In this document: in pieces, positions 10,723 through 20,800 of the stretch | Numbering within the stretch: position 1 is the stretch's first letter | Layout of the letters: every line of letters starts with the position of its first letter | Notes under the pieces: model-generated | The model's input: only the letters and a program-made list of their open reading frames with translations | Told to the model about the DNA's origin: nothing | Databases searched by the model: none | Program-made: the position numbers and the translations under genes | DNA from: Shinisaurus crocodilurus | Lineage: Eukaryota > Chordata > Lepidosauria > Squamata > Shinisauridae | Reading direction: 5' to 3' | Length of the DNA: 64,000 nt | Assembly (NCBI GenBank): GCA_021292165.1 | Contig: CM037878.1 | Coordinates: forward strand, 5,148,804-5,212,803

Positions 10723-11587
10723 ATGGTCTCATGCAGACAACCAGGGACGACTGCTCCTTCCCTCGTAGACATGTTGTCAATCAAGCTGTCTGAAGGGCTC
10801 GGCCAGTGTCTCCCTGCTAGCGAGCACCAGCCATGAAGGGCTAGGTGACAGAGCACAGGTGGCTGGCTGACCAGACATCGGAGCCTCTTCCACATCCTCA
10901 GGCTGCAACAACTGAAGATCATCCACGTGAGCGTGACAAGAACTCTGTCCATCATCATTACCACTTGCTCTTTTCCTTCAAGGGCGTTTCTCTGCTCTGC
11001 TGTAGGACTAAAACCTGTGTCATCTGTGAAGATCATGCATATGTATGAAGAGCAGTGCATATTTTATTGAGAAGATGCACTTCCTGAGAAATCGCAGCTG
11101 CCTGCAAGTCCCCAAAGACTATACACGTGTCATAATAATGGACTCTTTTCCCAACCAAAAAATCCTCCTCAACCTACTGAAATTTGATTGTCTGTCCTCA
11201 AATCACTGCTCATCTAAGGTTCAAACTATGCATTGCATAACATTCTGTGGGTTTGATCCTGTGTGGGAGGGAGGGAGGACCTTGCAGGAAAGGCTAAAGG
11301 ACTGGGGTCTTTTTAGGCTTAAAAAAGGTATCGAAGGAGGGACATGACAGAAGTTTATAAAATTATGCATGGTGAGGAAAAGAGAAGTATAGATAAATAG
11401 GTTTTTCTCCCTCTCCCATAATGCTGGAACCGGGATCCATCCACTGAAATGGTTGGCAGCAGATTCTGGACAGGCAAAATCAAAGTGCTTCTTCTTCACC
11501 CAATACATCATTAATTTATAAAATTCACCAACAGCTCAGATGTCTTTAACAGGGGATTAGATACATTCATCTATCATTGTTGTATGA
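10723..11587. other. Unassigned intergenic sequence
   Basis: No gene is recognised. The 11240-11500 part resembles, weakly, the end of a LINE ORF ('cttaaaaaaggtatcgaagg' and following), but the match is too degraded to name. Confidence 0.3.
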
Positions 11588-11892
11588 CAGGGAGGGGCAA
11601 CTTTGGAGGGTTGGTGGGGGGTCGCATTGGCCCTCCCTGGAAACATCCACGGGTTGCACCCTGTGGAAGCCACCGAAAGTGGCCGCACCACTGGAATCCC
11701 GGGAATTCTTCTGGGAAACAAAGTCAGTGCTCCTCACGCCTTGCTGCTACCCAGAAGAATCGCTACAGCAAGGTGGTGGTGGTGATTTTTGGCAATGGTG
11801 ATTTTTGGTGGCATGGTGGTGGAGACTGGAGTTGCACAAACAGCCTTGATGGGCCACGTTGCGGCCCGTGGGCCACGTGTTCCCCACCCCTG
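11588..11892. mobile_element. hAT-like non-autonomous element, family E
   Basis: Ends CAGGGAGGGGCAACTTTGG and GGGCCACGTGTTCCCCACCCCTG-like form imperfect inverted repeats. The flanks ttgtatga and gttgcagg are similar but shifted by a base, so the target duplication is decayed. A similar start, CAGGGGTGGGCAAC, occurs at 49471. Confidence 0.6.
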
Positions 11893-11948
11893 GTTGCAGG
11901 ATGACGATACACACTCAACCTCTATGTCCAGCGGCCATATGACACAGA

Positions 11949-12116
11949 CAGGACCGGTGCAAGGCAGTTTGGTGCCCTAGGCAAGATCAAATATTTAGCG
12001 CCCCCACCTTCCCACTTGAGAGCGCTGTATTTTTTTTTTCAAGGCGTTTCTGGCGCCCCCTTTAGCCCTGCGCCCTAGGCAGCTGCCTAGTTGGCCTAAT
12101 GGTAGCACCGGCCCTG
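11949..12116. mobile_element. hAT MITE family B
   Basis: A 168-bp copy with CAGGACCGGTGC / GCACCGGCCCTG ends and a perfect 8-bp target duplication, gacacaga, at 11941-11948 and 12117-12124. Same inner arms as the copy at 10550, with a poly(T) stretch at its centre. Confidence 0.92.
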
Positions 12117-12149
12117 GACACAGAACACCAGCAGCTGGGGAATAGCAAC

Positions 12150-12285
12150 AGGAGTGGGCTATTACCATCACAGTCTCTGCGTAGGTTTCCCAGCAGCATT
12201 TGGTCGGCCACTGTAGGGGAATCAGCTGCTGGAGTAAATGGACCATTGGTCTGATCCATCTGGACTCTTCTTATGTTCTAGCTCA
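12150..12285 (+). mobile_element. CR1/L3-like 3' end fragment
   Basis: It ends in 'ctggactcttcttatgttct', preceded by 'ccattggtctgatcca', the 3' terminus shared by several LINE copies in the window. Only the 3' UTR is left. Confidence 0.7.
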
Positions 12286-12379
12286 GGCTCCCCCGACCAG
12301 GCACCCTCCAGATGTGTATGGCTACATCTCCCATCTTCCTCAGACAGCATGGCCAGTGGCCATGCTGGCTGGGAATTTC

Positions 12380-12455
12380 ATAGATTATAGAATTGGAAGG
12401 AGTTGGAAGGAGCCTACAGGGCTATCGAGTCCAACCCCCTACTGATGGAAGATGC
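12380..12455 (-). mobile_element. Short CR1 3' UTR fragment
   Basis: 'agattatagaattggaagg', 'gagcctacagggctatcgag' and 'tccaaccccct' match the CR1 3' UTR seen in full at 51222 and 43534. Heavily truncated. Confidence 0.65.
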
Positions 12456-12545
12456 AGCCAAGCACATCTGGAGAGTACTGGACTGAGGAAGGCTGCTTTA
12501 TTGTGTTTCACAATGTTGCTCAGTACTGCATCCCGATCCTTCGTC

Positions 12546-12700
12546 ATTCCAGTTCAGGAGCCTAGGAAGCTGCCTTACACTGAGTCAGACCCTGGGTCCA
12601 TCTAGCCCAGTATCGTCAACACTGACTGGCAGCGACAGCTCTCCAGGGTTCCTGGCAGGAGTTTTTCCAGCCCTACTGGTGACTGGCTTTTCTGGATCCT
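12546..12700 (-). mobile_element. tRNA-derived SINE, body and tail only
   Basis: It matches the body of the SINE at 7021-7598 ('gctgccttacactgagtcag', 'gactggcagcgacagctctc'). The tRNA-like head is missing. Confidence 0.65.
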
Positions 12701-13469
12701 GGATCCATGTTTTACCCCTCCGCTGTGTGTTGTAAAAACTCAGTAACTAATGGGTTAAAATGGAGGGGGGGGACGTGTGAGTGAGGCGATTTTTGAGCTG
12801 AAAGATGACAGGTGCAAAGCCCTTCATCAGCCCTTCTTGATCTTCCTTTTGCAACCCTGTCCATGGAGAAAACCCGGCAGAGGTCAGCTGAATGTGTAGT
12901 CGAAGCCTTGGCCAGTGAATTTGATCCTGAATTCATCCAAGAAGTCGGATCTTTAAACCTCATTCGGCATTTTCCCACCAAGCCCTAATGAAAATTTTTT
13001 TGGGGGACCTCCACGATCCTCACTGAAATCTGAATTGGCAATCCTGCTGGAAACACCTAATAAGAATTCTGTCATGTTTGGGCCCCTCCACTGGGGAGAT
13101 ATGGTGGGTGTATGGATAAATAACACTGCAGCAAGCAAACACTCTCCTGGAAGCAACTGTCTGAGCGATAAATAATTATGCAAGTGGGAAACTCAGAATG
13201 TCCTGCTGCTGCGTACCATATTAGTTTAATGTGGCATCAAGTGTTTTCCCTCCCCCCCCCCCCGCCGCCCATCTCCACCATCACACCACCACTTAAGTTC
13301 CATTTCTGCCTGGGAACGTGGATTTGGCCATTTGTAATGGAACAAATTCCAGGAGCTCAGCTGCCTCTTTCCCCATCACAGGAGGTCACAGCTCTGGCTC
13401 TCAAAAAGAAAAGAAAAGACACCCTCCCCCTCCTCCCAAAACCCTCTCCAATGAACTGCAAATCCTCCG
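12701..13469. other. Unassigned intergenic sequence
   Basis: No gene or repeat family is recognised apart from a poly(C) run near 13250. Open frames are short and without domains. Confidence 0.35.
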
Positions 13470-13800
13470 ACCTGGAAATTTGAACAATTAGCAACCAAAG
13501 AATCCTATCCTTCCTGAAGCCTTGATGGTGGCCACAAGAGTATTTGCCTTCTAACGAATCACTAAGCACAAGCAAACATCGTCTGGATCAGTCAATAATT
13601 ACTTTAGAGGAGCTGGCCTCTCAGTGGGACAATAAAAATGAACTTATCTACCCTGTGGCATTACTTGGTGGGGGCGAGCCCGGACTCTCGCCCCCCCTTG
13701 CCATAATGGCTTTATTATTCCAATGTCATTAGTGGAATTCTTCTGAAAGTTCATGCTAATAGACCGACATCTAATGAGCGTATGCAGGGTGAGTCATGCT
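13470..13800. other. Non-repetitive island, candidate conserved non-coding element
   Basis: AT-rich single-copy-looking DNA with words such as 'gtcaataattactttagagg' and 'aggtgagtcatgctctg'-like AP-1 type sites (TGAGTCA near 13790). No coding frame is supported. Suggested only by composition and absence of repeats. Confidence 0.28.
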
Positions 13801-13827
13801 CTGTTTCCTTTATTTAGAGTAGGTTGG

Positions 13828-13868
<41 letters not shown>

Positions 13869-13870
13869 TA
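13828..13870. repeat. (GATA)n microsatellite
   Basis: About nine to ten tandem GATA units, followed at about 13937-13961 by an (AAAT)n run. Confidence 0.9.
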
Positions 13871-14094
13871 GATATACCAACATTGATATAAATATCATCT
13901 GCCAGAGAACATTTGTTATTGGGCAGATTAGAAATGTAATAAATAAATAAATAAATAAATATTTGGACTGTTGTTGCTGCTGTTGTTTAAATCGGGAAGC
14001 AAAGGCCAGGGGGACACTCTAATTCTGAGTGACAATTGTAAGATCTGGTATTAGAATATATAAAGCATTGTAAAATTCAATGAAGGTATGATGT

Positions 14095-14229
14095 GGGTGG
14101 GATCCAGACTTCGTCAAACTTAGAGGAGACCCATTCAAACCAATGGGACTTAAGTTAGTCATGATGAACTAAAGTCCCATTGATTTCAGTGGGTCTACTC
14201 TTAAGTATAACTGAGTCTGGACCCAGCCT
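14095..14229. repeat. Palindromic MITE-like repeat, GGATCCAGACT arms
   Basis: The left arm (ggatccagact ... cccattcaaaccaatgggac) and right arm (agtcccattgatttcagtgg ... agtctggaccc) are inverted and imperfect. It fits a non-autonomous DNA transposon. A target duplication is not clear. Confidence 0.6.
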
Positions 14230-15285
14230 CATGTGTGTCCCGATCCTGCCACAAGCACACAAAGCAACCTCAGTCGGATAATCTCTCAGCAGCGATGTCC
14301 ATCACCTTTTCAATGGGGAGAAAGGAGTGTGGTGACTAAATCAGAGGCAGTGTTAGGGGGCGGGCCACTAGGGTTGGAGCCCCGAATCTTTCATTTGCAG
14401 CCCCAAATCTCTGGGAGTCCATCTGCCCCACCACCCTGCAGTCCAGGGGCACTTGCTGAAATAAAGGTACCGTACAAGGGCCTGTTGATCTCTGTTGCAC
14501 CTGATCCCCCTGGATGAGCTGGATTCTTGCCCACATGTGCTTCACCTCCTGCTGCCCCCCCCCTTGAATCTTTCTGACTAATTACCACTTCCAGGCTGGG
14601 CACCCCCCAACCCACCCCCTGCGATCCTCTTCATTCTGCAAAACCTAAACTGTTTCAGAAGACAGGAGTCAAAAAGGTTCCCTTTTGACGTGAGCGAGGG
14701 GCATTGTGCATGACAGGAAAACTTTTGTGTGAGCAGCCTATCAAATGTCAAAAAAGGAAGGGGGGGGGACACACAATACAGGCCAAAGCCGCATCCTTCT
14801 GATTAGCGATTTTGCTGCCAAAACTGAGGCGGCTCCCACGCAGGCAGCTGTGTCTGCTGCCTCCGACTCTCCTTACATTTAAGTGCGTGGCATTATGCGC
14901 TGGGTTGTGTTTATCGCTGCCCCAGCCTCGTGGACCTGTTTGTGTGAGATTTCCTCCCACATACAGAGAGCAGACATCACAATCCCACCCACCCATCTGA
15001 GAATGCAAATCCAGGTGAACCTTTTGTTCTTTGAGGGGAACGCAACCTGCAATTTGGATGCCCATACTTGGGAATATGCCACGCCTGGTCTTGCCTGATG
15101 TGAGCGATCAGGCAGTGCGTAATAATTTCTAAAAGGAGAGGTTTCCGGGTTAAAACGGGTTGGAGATGCGAACCTTTTTGGCCCTGGATTAGAAGCTCTT
15201 CCAACAAACCGTAATGCTATTGTGCCGATGAGTGTCATTTCTGACTAAAAGTGCACGCGTATGTGTGCGTTTGCTGAATTTCTAA
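14230..15285. other. Unassigned intergenic sequence
   Basis: No gene is recognised. Frames of 105-119 codons on the minus strand (14748-15238) overlap one another and carry no known domain. The sequence looks largely single-copy. Confidence 0.35.
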
Positions 15286-15409
15286 GGGCTCAATTCTATG
15301 CATGTTTAGACAGAAAAAAAGTCCTACAACTCCCAACATTCCCCAGCCAGCCAGAATGCTGGGAGTTGTAAGACTTTTTTTCTGTCTAAACATGCATAGG
15401 ATTGCGCCC
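15286..15409. mobile_element. PIF/Harbinger-like palindromic MITE
   Basis: A 124-bp palindrome with ends GGGCTCAATTCTATGCATG / CATGCATAGGATTGCGCCC and long matching inner arms around 'ccccagccagcc'. The flanking trinucleotide TAA (15283-15285 and 15410-15412) fits the 3-bp target duplication of PIF/Harbinger elements. Superfamily is inferred from the flank only. Confidence 0.7.
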
Positions 15410-15698
15410 TAAAGCAATTTTAAAACACTGCTTTTTCTGAGTAGGGATCCCTAGTAACTATCAGATTTTGGGATTGGGGGCTGATTTTTGCATTTTTGGC
15501 CCCACGTGCAACTGGGATTCAGCCCCCCCCCAAGACCTTCCACAACTGAATTCAGCCCTCGACCTGAGCAAGGTCCAACACCCCTGCTAATAAAATGTGT
15601 TTGTGCAGGTTCTGGCTACTCTGTGGTGAGGGAAAAGGTACTCTGCGACCTTGTCTGATGGTGCCTGCTGTGGGTTCGAGCAGTGCAACATCCTGCAC

Positions 15699-15806
15699 AC
15701 ATTGCCTAAGACAACCTGATCTGGCAGCCAGGTTCTTCTTATGTTCTTATTTGTTTGTTTAGCTTGTTAATTGTATTACTGTTCATATATCTCAACTGTC
15801 TTTCTC

Positions 15807-15838
<32 letters not shown>

Positions 15839-16190
15839 ATCAAGCTGGCTAACAAAAGAAATATTTTTTAAAAAATGGCTCAAGGCAAGCCAGTAAGACA
15901 GAACCGTCTGCAGCCGCAGCATCTTATCCTGAGCAAGCCTTCTTTGACCTGGTGCCCTCCAGATGTCTTGGAATACAACCCCCATAATCCCTAGCCAGTA
16001 TGGCTACGCTGCTTGGGAATGGTGGGAGCTGCAGTCCAATGCATTTCATCAATGAATTCTGCTTTATGTGAAGAATACGTGTTTGTTAGAGACAACGTGG
16101 TCTCTCCTGATGTTACTCCCCAATGCCTTAGACCAGTATTCTCCGACCTTGGGGTCCCCAGATGTTTTTGGCCTACATTGCCTAAGACAA
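15699..16190 (+). repeat. Copied 460-bp segment flanked by a 16-bp duplication
   Basis: Positions 15715-16174 are nearly identical to 24391-24838. A 16-bp direct repeat, acattgcctaagacaa, brackets the copy at 15699-15714 and 16175-16190. The segment runs from the end of an L3-like 3' terminus through an (AAC)n tract and an old MITE-like repeat, and stops abruptly in the left arm of a family A MITE (16134-16174). Shared private variants (TTCTCCGACCTTGGGGTCC) point to the 24.4-kb locus as source. No poly(A) is present. Confidence 0.85.
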
Positions 16191-16613
16191 AAGCAACATG
16201 AGAGGGGGTGCTTGTGAGTTTCCAGCACCTCCATGTCAGAGCGCAAAACAGAGGTCCCGTCAGCCTCTTGGTTCGTTGCTTGGCAGCCTGAGGTGTTGCA
16301 GGCTCATGAACAGTGCACGAGTGCCTTGCCTGCTCAGAATGGGGAGCATCTTAAGACCGTCAGACCAGCAGGTGTTGGAGTAGGCAGATAGGAGGAATCC
16401 ACTGACACAGGGCCAGCAGTAGGGCTCAGCATTTTGGGGGCAGATCCTAACGTCCCCCAGACCCAAGAGAGGCTACTGCTTCTGGGGGTTCCCTGAGGTT
16501 GCTCCTCACTGACACCACGAACAACCCACAGTTCACAACCCATCAACAAACCATGAGTCCTCTTACTCTTCATGGGTTGTTTGCAGGAAAGAAAACCATG
16601 GTTTGTTAGCACA

Positions 16614-16731
16614 GCTGGGTTCAGACAGCACAATATCCCACATTTCAACAACAACTCATGGTTCAACATCAACCCACACTCGACCCATACTCAACCCTTG
16701 AGTGTGGGTCATCGTGTTGTCTGAACCCAGT
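16614..16731. repeat. Palindromic repeat with GGGTTCAGACA arms
   Basis: The left 'ctgggttcagacagcacaa' and right 'cgtgttgtctgaacccagt' are inverted repeats, and an inner pair around 'acccacactc' / 'gagtgtgggt' extends the stem. Probably a non-autonomous DNA transposon. Confidence 0.55.
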
Positions 16732-16746
16732 CAGTCATCTCACAAG

Positions 16747-16892
16747 CAGTGCTTTTTTTCTGGAGAAAAGGGTACCGGAACTCTTGGATTACATTTCCTC
16801 GGGAGTAGATGGCGATTAAATTGTAATGCAATTAATAGAAGAAAAGGTGCTGGAACTCAGTTCCGGTGAGTTCCACCAGAAAAAAAGCCCTG
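16747..16892. mobile_element. hAT MITE family H
   Basis: A 146-bp element with ends CAGTGCTTTTTTTCTGG / CCAGAAAAAAAGCCCTG and inner arms 'ccggaactc' / 'gagttcc'. Perfect 8-bp target duplication ctcacaag at 16739-16746 and 16893-16900. Confidence 0.9.
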
Positions 16893-16921
16893 CTCACAAG
16901 CAACCCCCTCCCCACTTCTCT

Positions 16922-17025
16922 AGTCCAGTCTTCGCCACCTGCTGCCATTCAGTTGTGTTGGACTACAACTCCCATCATCCATGAGGTAGCTCAACACATC
17001 TGGAGGGCACTGGATAGAAGGCAAG
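16922..17025. repeat. Old palindromic MITE-like repeat, partial
   Basis: It contains 'ttggactacaactcccatca' and a trailing 'acatctggagggcactgga', as in the other old copies. Arms are shortened. Confidence 0.45.
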
Positions 17026-17033
17026 CTCTAGTC

Positions 17034-17168
17034 CAGTGTTCTCCAACCTTGGGTCCCCAGATGTTTTTGGCCTACAACTCCCAGCATGCCCCAGCCAGCT
17101 ATGCTGGCTGGGGCATGCTGGGAGTTGTAGGCCAAAAACATCTGGGGACCCAAGGTTGGAGAACACTG
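17034..17168. mobile_element. hAT MITE family A, full palindrome
   Basis: A 135-bp, near-perfect palindrome with CAGTGTTCTCC / GGAGAACACTG ends. Flanks end and begin with ctagtc (6 bp), an incomplete target duplication. Confidence 0.9.
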
Positions 17169-17764
17169 CTAGTCATTGCACACTGTGCAGTTTGATTTAT
17201 CTCTTTGCAACGGTGCACCAGATTATGAAATTGCTCTGAGGTTTATCTCCCGAAGCATAATGTCAGCTGCTCATAATAGTGATAATCTTCATTAAAAAAA
17301 TAAAATAATAATAACAAGAAGGCAGAAATAGTGCCATAGGAGCTCTCTCCCTGCAGTTACTAAATCTGGCTTTCAGCATATCTGGCTTTCGGCGTGCTTT
17401 AAAGCTTTAACGCAGGAGCAGATAGAATATGATTAATTCATAAGGTGGTAAATATCACCTCAGGGCCAAAACGAACTTATTTTTTTCTCCATGGCTGCAA
17501 GCTCGGGTTCGCTATGCTGGATAGAAACGTGAGCACACTCCCTGTCTCTTTCTCTCCCGTATCTCTCAGTTGTGATGGGGGCGGGAAGGGGGAAGAGGAA
17601 ATGTCTCAGAGGGTTTGGGTTAATGGGATTCTATGCTTCTTCCCTTCAAATCGCTCGTTTTAGTTGGTGCACTGTTATTGTTGTGTGATCATCGTTTTGG
17701 AGGACTGTGTCGGAGACAAGGAAAGGATTGCAGCAAATCTTTCTCAAGCCAAGTGCCTACCACA
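17169..17764. other. Unassigned intergenic sequence
   Basis: No gene is recognised. AT-rich in 17280-17320 and otherwise single-copy-looking. Confidence 0.35.
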
Positions 17765-17857
17765 GCCTTTCCAAACCTCATGCCCTCCAGATGTTGGACC
17801 ATGCGTTGGCCATGCTTGCTGGAGATGGCCAACGCATGTAGTCCTACATGGAGCTGT

Positions 17858-20800
17858 CCCCTCGCTGGATCGTCACCTTGAAGTGGTGAGTGGGCTTGCG
17901 TGTTCCGATGAATCCTGTGAGCAATGCCGTCGGGAGCTATGTACTCCCAGTAGGGTCACCCATGGCGGTAAGGTCCGGGGAGAGGAACCAGACAAAGAAC
18001 GATCCAAAACAAAGTCCTCAACGGCAGAACAGGCGGAAGATAATTAAACCTAAATTACAACGGCTGTGAAGGCGGATGAAGGCTGCAGCAGAGAATGGTT
18101 TTCCAATCGTCAGGGTAACCGTGCCATTGGATCTCTGCCGTACTCTGTCAAGTTTGTGTGGTGATTCGTTGTGCACCGATCTCCCCACATAAAACAGTTT
18201 CACGCACAGGCGTCTTCCAACCCAACCCATCCAACCCAACCCAACCCAACCAAACAAACATAAAAAAAGTCCCATGGCGACTGGCGAACGGTGACGGGGG
18301 CAGGACTGTGAATCTGGAAGCCCCTAGCCATGGACCAGCACATGGGCGGTGGATGCAGACTCAGTCGCCCTGTTCAAGGAACGAGGTAGTCGAGCAGCTC
18401 GGCAGCTGTATCCATGACTGAGCAGCCCTATTTAGGATCCACTCTGCTCACCCCGTATGGGGAGGGGGCTAGAAAAGGTGCCCTAAACATAGTCTACCTC
18501 TTTCTCCCCTGACTGGATTACCGCGTCCAGTGGGGTCACCATTTTAGCGGTCGAAAAAGACATTTGAATTTTGGAACATGGAATATACGGACATTGCTGG
18601 ATAACATAGATAGTGAATGCCCTGAGCGTAGGACTGCTATTATTGCAAGGGAGCTGAGACGGTTTAAAATTGACATAGCAGCACTTCAAGAAACTCGAAG
18701 GGCAGGAGAGGGACAGTTGAAAGAAGAAAAAGGAGGTTATACCTTCTTCTGGAAAGGACTACCTGAGCAGGACCGACGAATACATGGAGTAGGCTTTGCC
18801 ATCAAAAATGAACTAGTGAACTCTTTGTCAGAAGTTCCTACTGGCATTAACGAACGCCTGATAACTCTTCGATTAAAGCTCGCCAATAACCAACAGGTAA
18901 CTATTTTGAGCGCTTATGCACCAACATTAGATGCTGATGATGACATCAAGGAAAGTTTTTATAGCCAGTTGGACACTCTCCTGTCAGAGATACCTAAGGA
19001 GGATAAAATTATCCTCCTGGGCGATTTTAACGCAAGAGTCGGGCGTGACTCTGATTTATGGCCAGAAACTATTGGAAAAGACGGAGTTGGTAATAGCAAC
19101 CCGAACGGACTCTTACTTTTGTCTATATGTGCAGAGCATAATCTCACTATTACAAACACGCTCTTTCGACAGAAGAATAAGCTTAAAACATCATGGCAGC
19201 ACCCACGGTCAAAGCACTGGCATCTTCTGGATTATGTAATTGTCCGTGTTAGAGATCGCCGCGATGTACTTCTTACTAGGGCCATGGTGAGTGCCGACGA
19301 CTGCTGGACAGACCACCGACTAATCAGGTCCACAATGGTTATCAACATTGCTCCCCAACGTAGGCTTCAAGGAAGGAAACCAAGGCGTAAAATGAACATC
19401 CAAGTCCTTCAAGATCCTATTAAGCAAACTCGTCTTCAATCACTTCTTAAGGAACATCTACCTACGGAACCTCCTGACAACATTGAGGACCATTGGTCTA
19501 AGCTGAAAACCTCCATTACTGCAGCTTGTGAACAAACTATTGGATATGAAACTAAGAAACATCAGGATTGGTTTGATGAAAATGATAATGAGATTAAATA
19601 TATAATTGACCAAAAAAGGAAAGCCTTCCAAATATGGCAAAATGATATTAACTGCGCTGCCAAGAAAAAAACCTACGCTAGCGCAAAGGCTGAGGTCCAA
19701 AGAAGAACAAGAGAACTTAAGAACGCTTGGTGGAAAAAGAAAGCTGAGGAAATTCAACAACTTGCAGAATCTCATGATGCACGGGGCTTTTTTAAGGCCA
19801 CAAGGGCCATTTATGGACCAAAAACCTATGGTACAAACCCTTTACAATCAAAAGATGGCACCAAACTCTTAAAAGACAAAGAGTCTATTGCACTGCGTTG
19901 GAAAGAGCATTATTATGACCTTTTAAATCGTAAATCTAAGGTGGATAATGAGATTTTTTCGCAAATCCCACAAAAACAAATTAAAGAGGAACTTGCAATA
20001 CTCCCCACTTTGGATGAAGTTATAAAAGCCATTAATCAAATGAAGAATAACAAAGCTAGTGGACCAGATGGGATTCCTGCTGAAATCTTTAAAGAAGGGG
20101 GCCCCGAACTTGTACAACATCTTCATAAACTCATTGAAAAAATCTGGATAAGAGAAGAGATCCCAGAAGACTTCAGGGATGCCATAATTATCACCCTCTT
20201 TAAGAAGGGTGATAGAACAGACTGTGGAAACTATCGGGGCATTTCTCTCTTAGCAACCGCAGGTAAAATATTTGCTAGGATTCTCGCAAACCGTCTTCTA
20301 TCTATTTCAGAAGAGATCCTCCCTGAAACTCAATATGGTTTCCGCCCCTCTAGAGGGACAGTAGACATGATTTTTACTGCACGTCAGCTCCAAGAAAAAT
20401 GCCGGGAGCAAAATCAACCCCTTTATATGGCATTTATCGATTTGGCTAAGGCCTTTGATACTGTAGACCGTACAGCTCTCTGGACTATCCTTATGAAAAT
20501 TGGATGCCCCAATAAATTTGTGAATATCTTGCGACTTCTCCATGACAACATGACGGCAACGGTTTTGGACAACAACGGCTCTCATGGTGCTCCATTTAAA
20601 GTGGGATCAGGTGTTAAACAGGGATGTGTTATCGCCCCAACATTATTTGCCATTTTCATCGCCATGGTTTTACATCTTGTCAAGGGGAAACTTCCCACTG
20701 GTGTGGGAATTATATATCGAACAGATGGAAAGCTTTTTAATCTCAGCAGGCTGAAAGCAAAAAGTAAGGTAATTACAACCTCCGTTGTGGAACTTCAGTA

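Noticed and set aside
18158..18421. 87-codon frame in the LINE 5' UTR as a first ORF
   Set aside because: It contains a (CCAAC)n tract and no gag-like or RNA-binding motif. It is better seen as 5' UTR.
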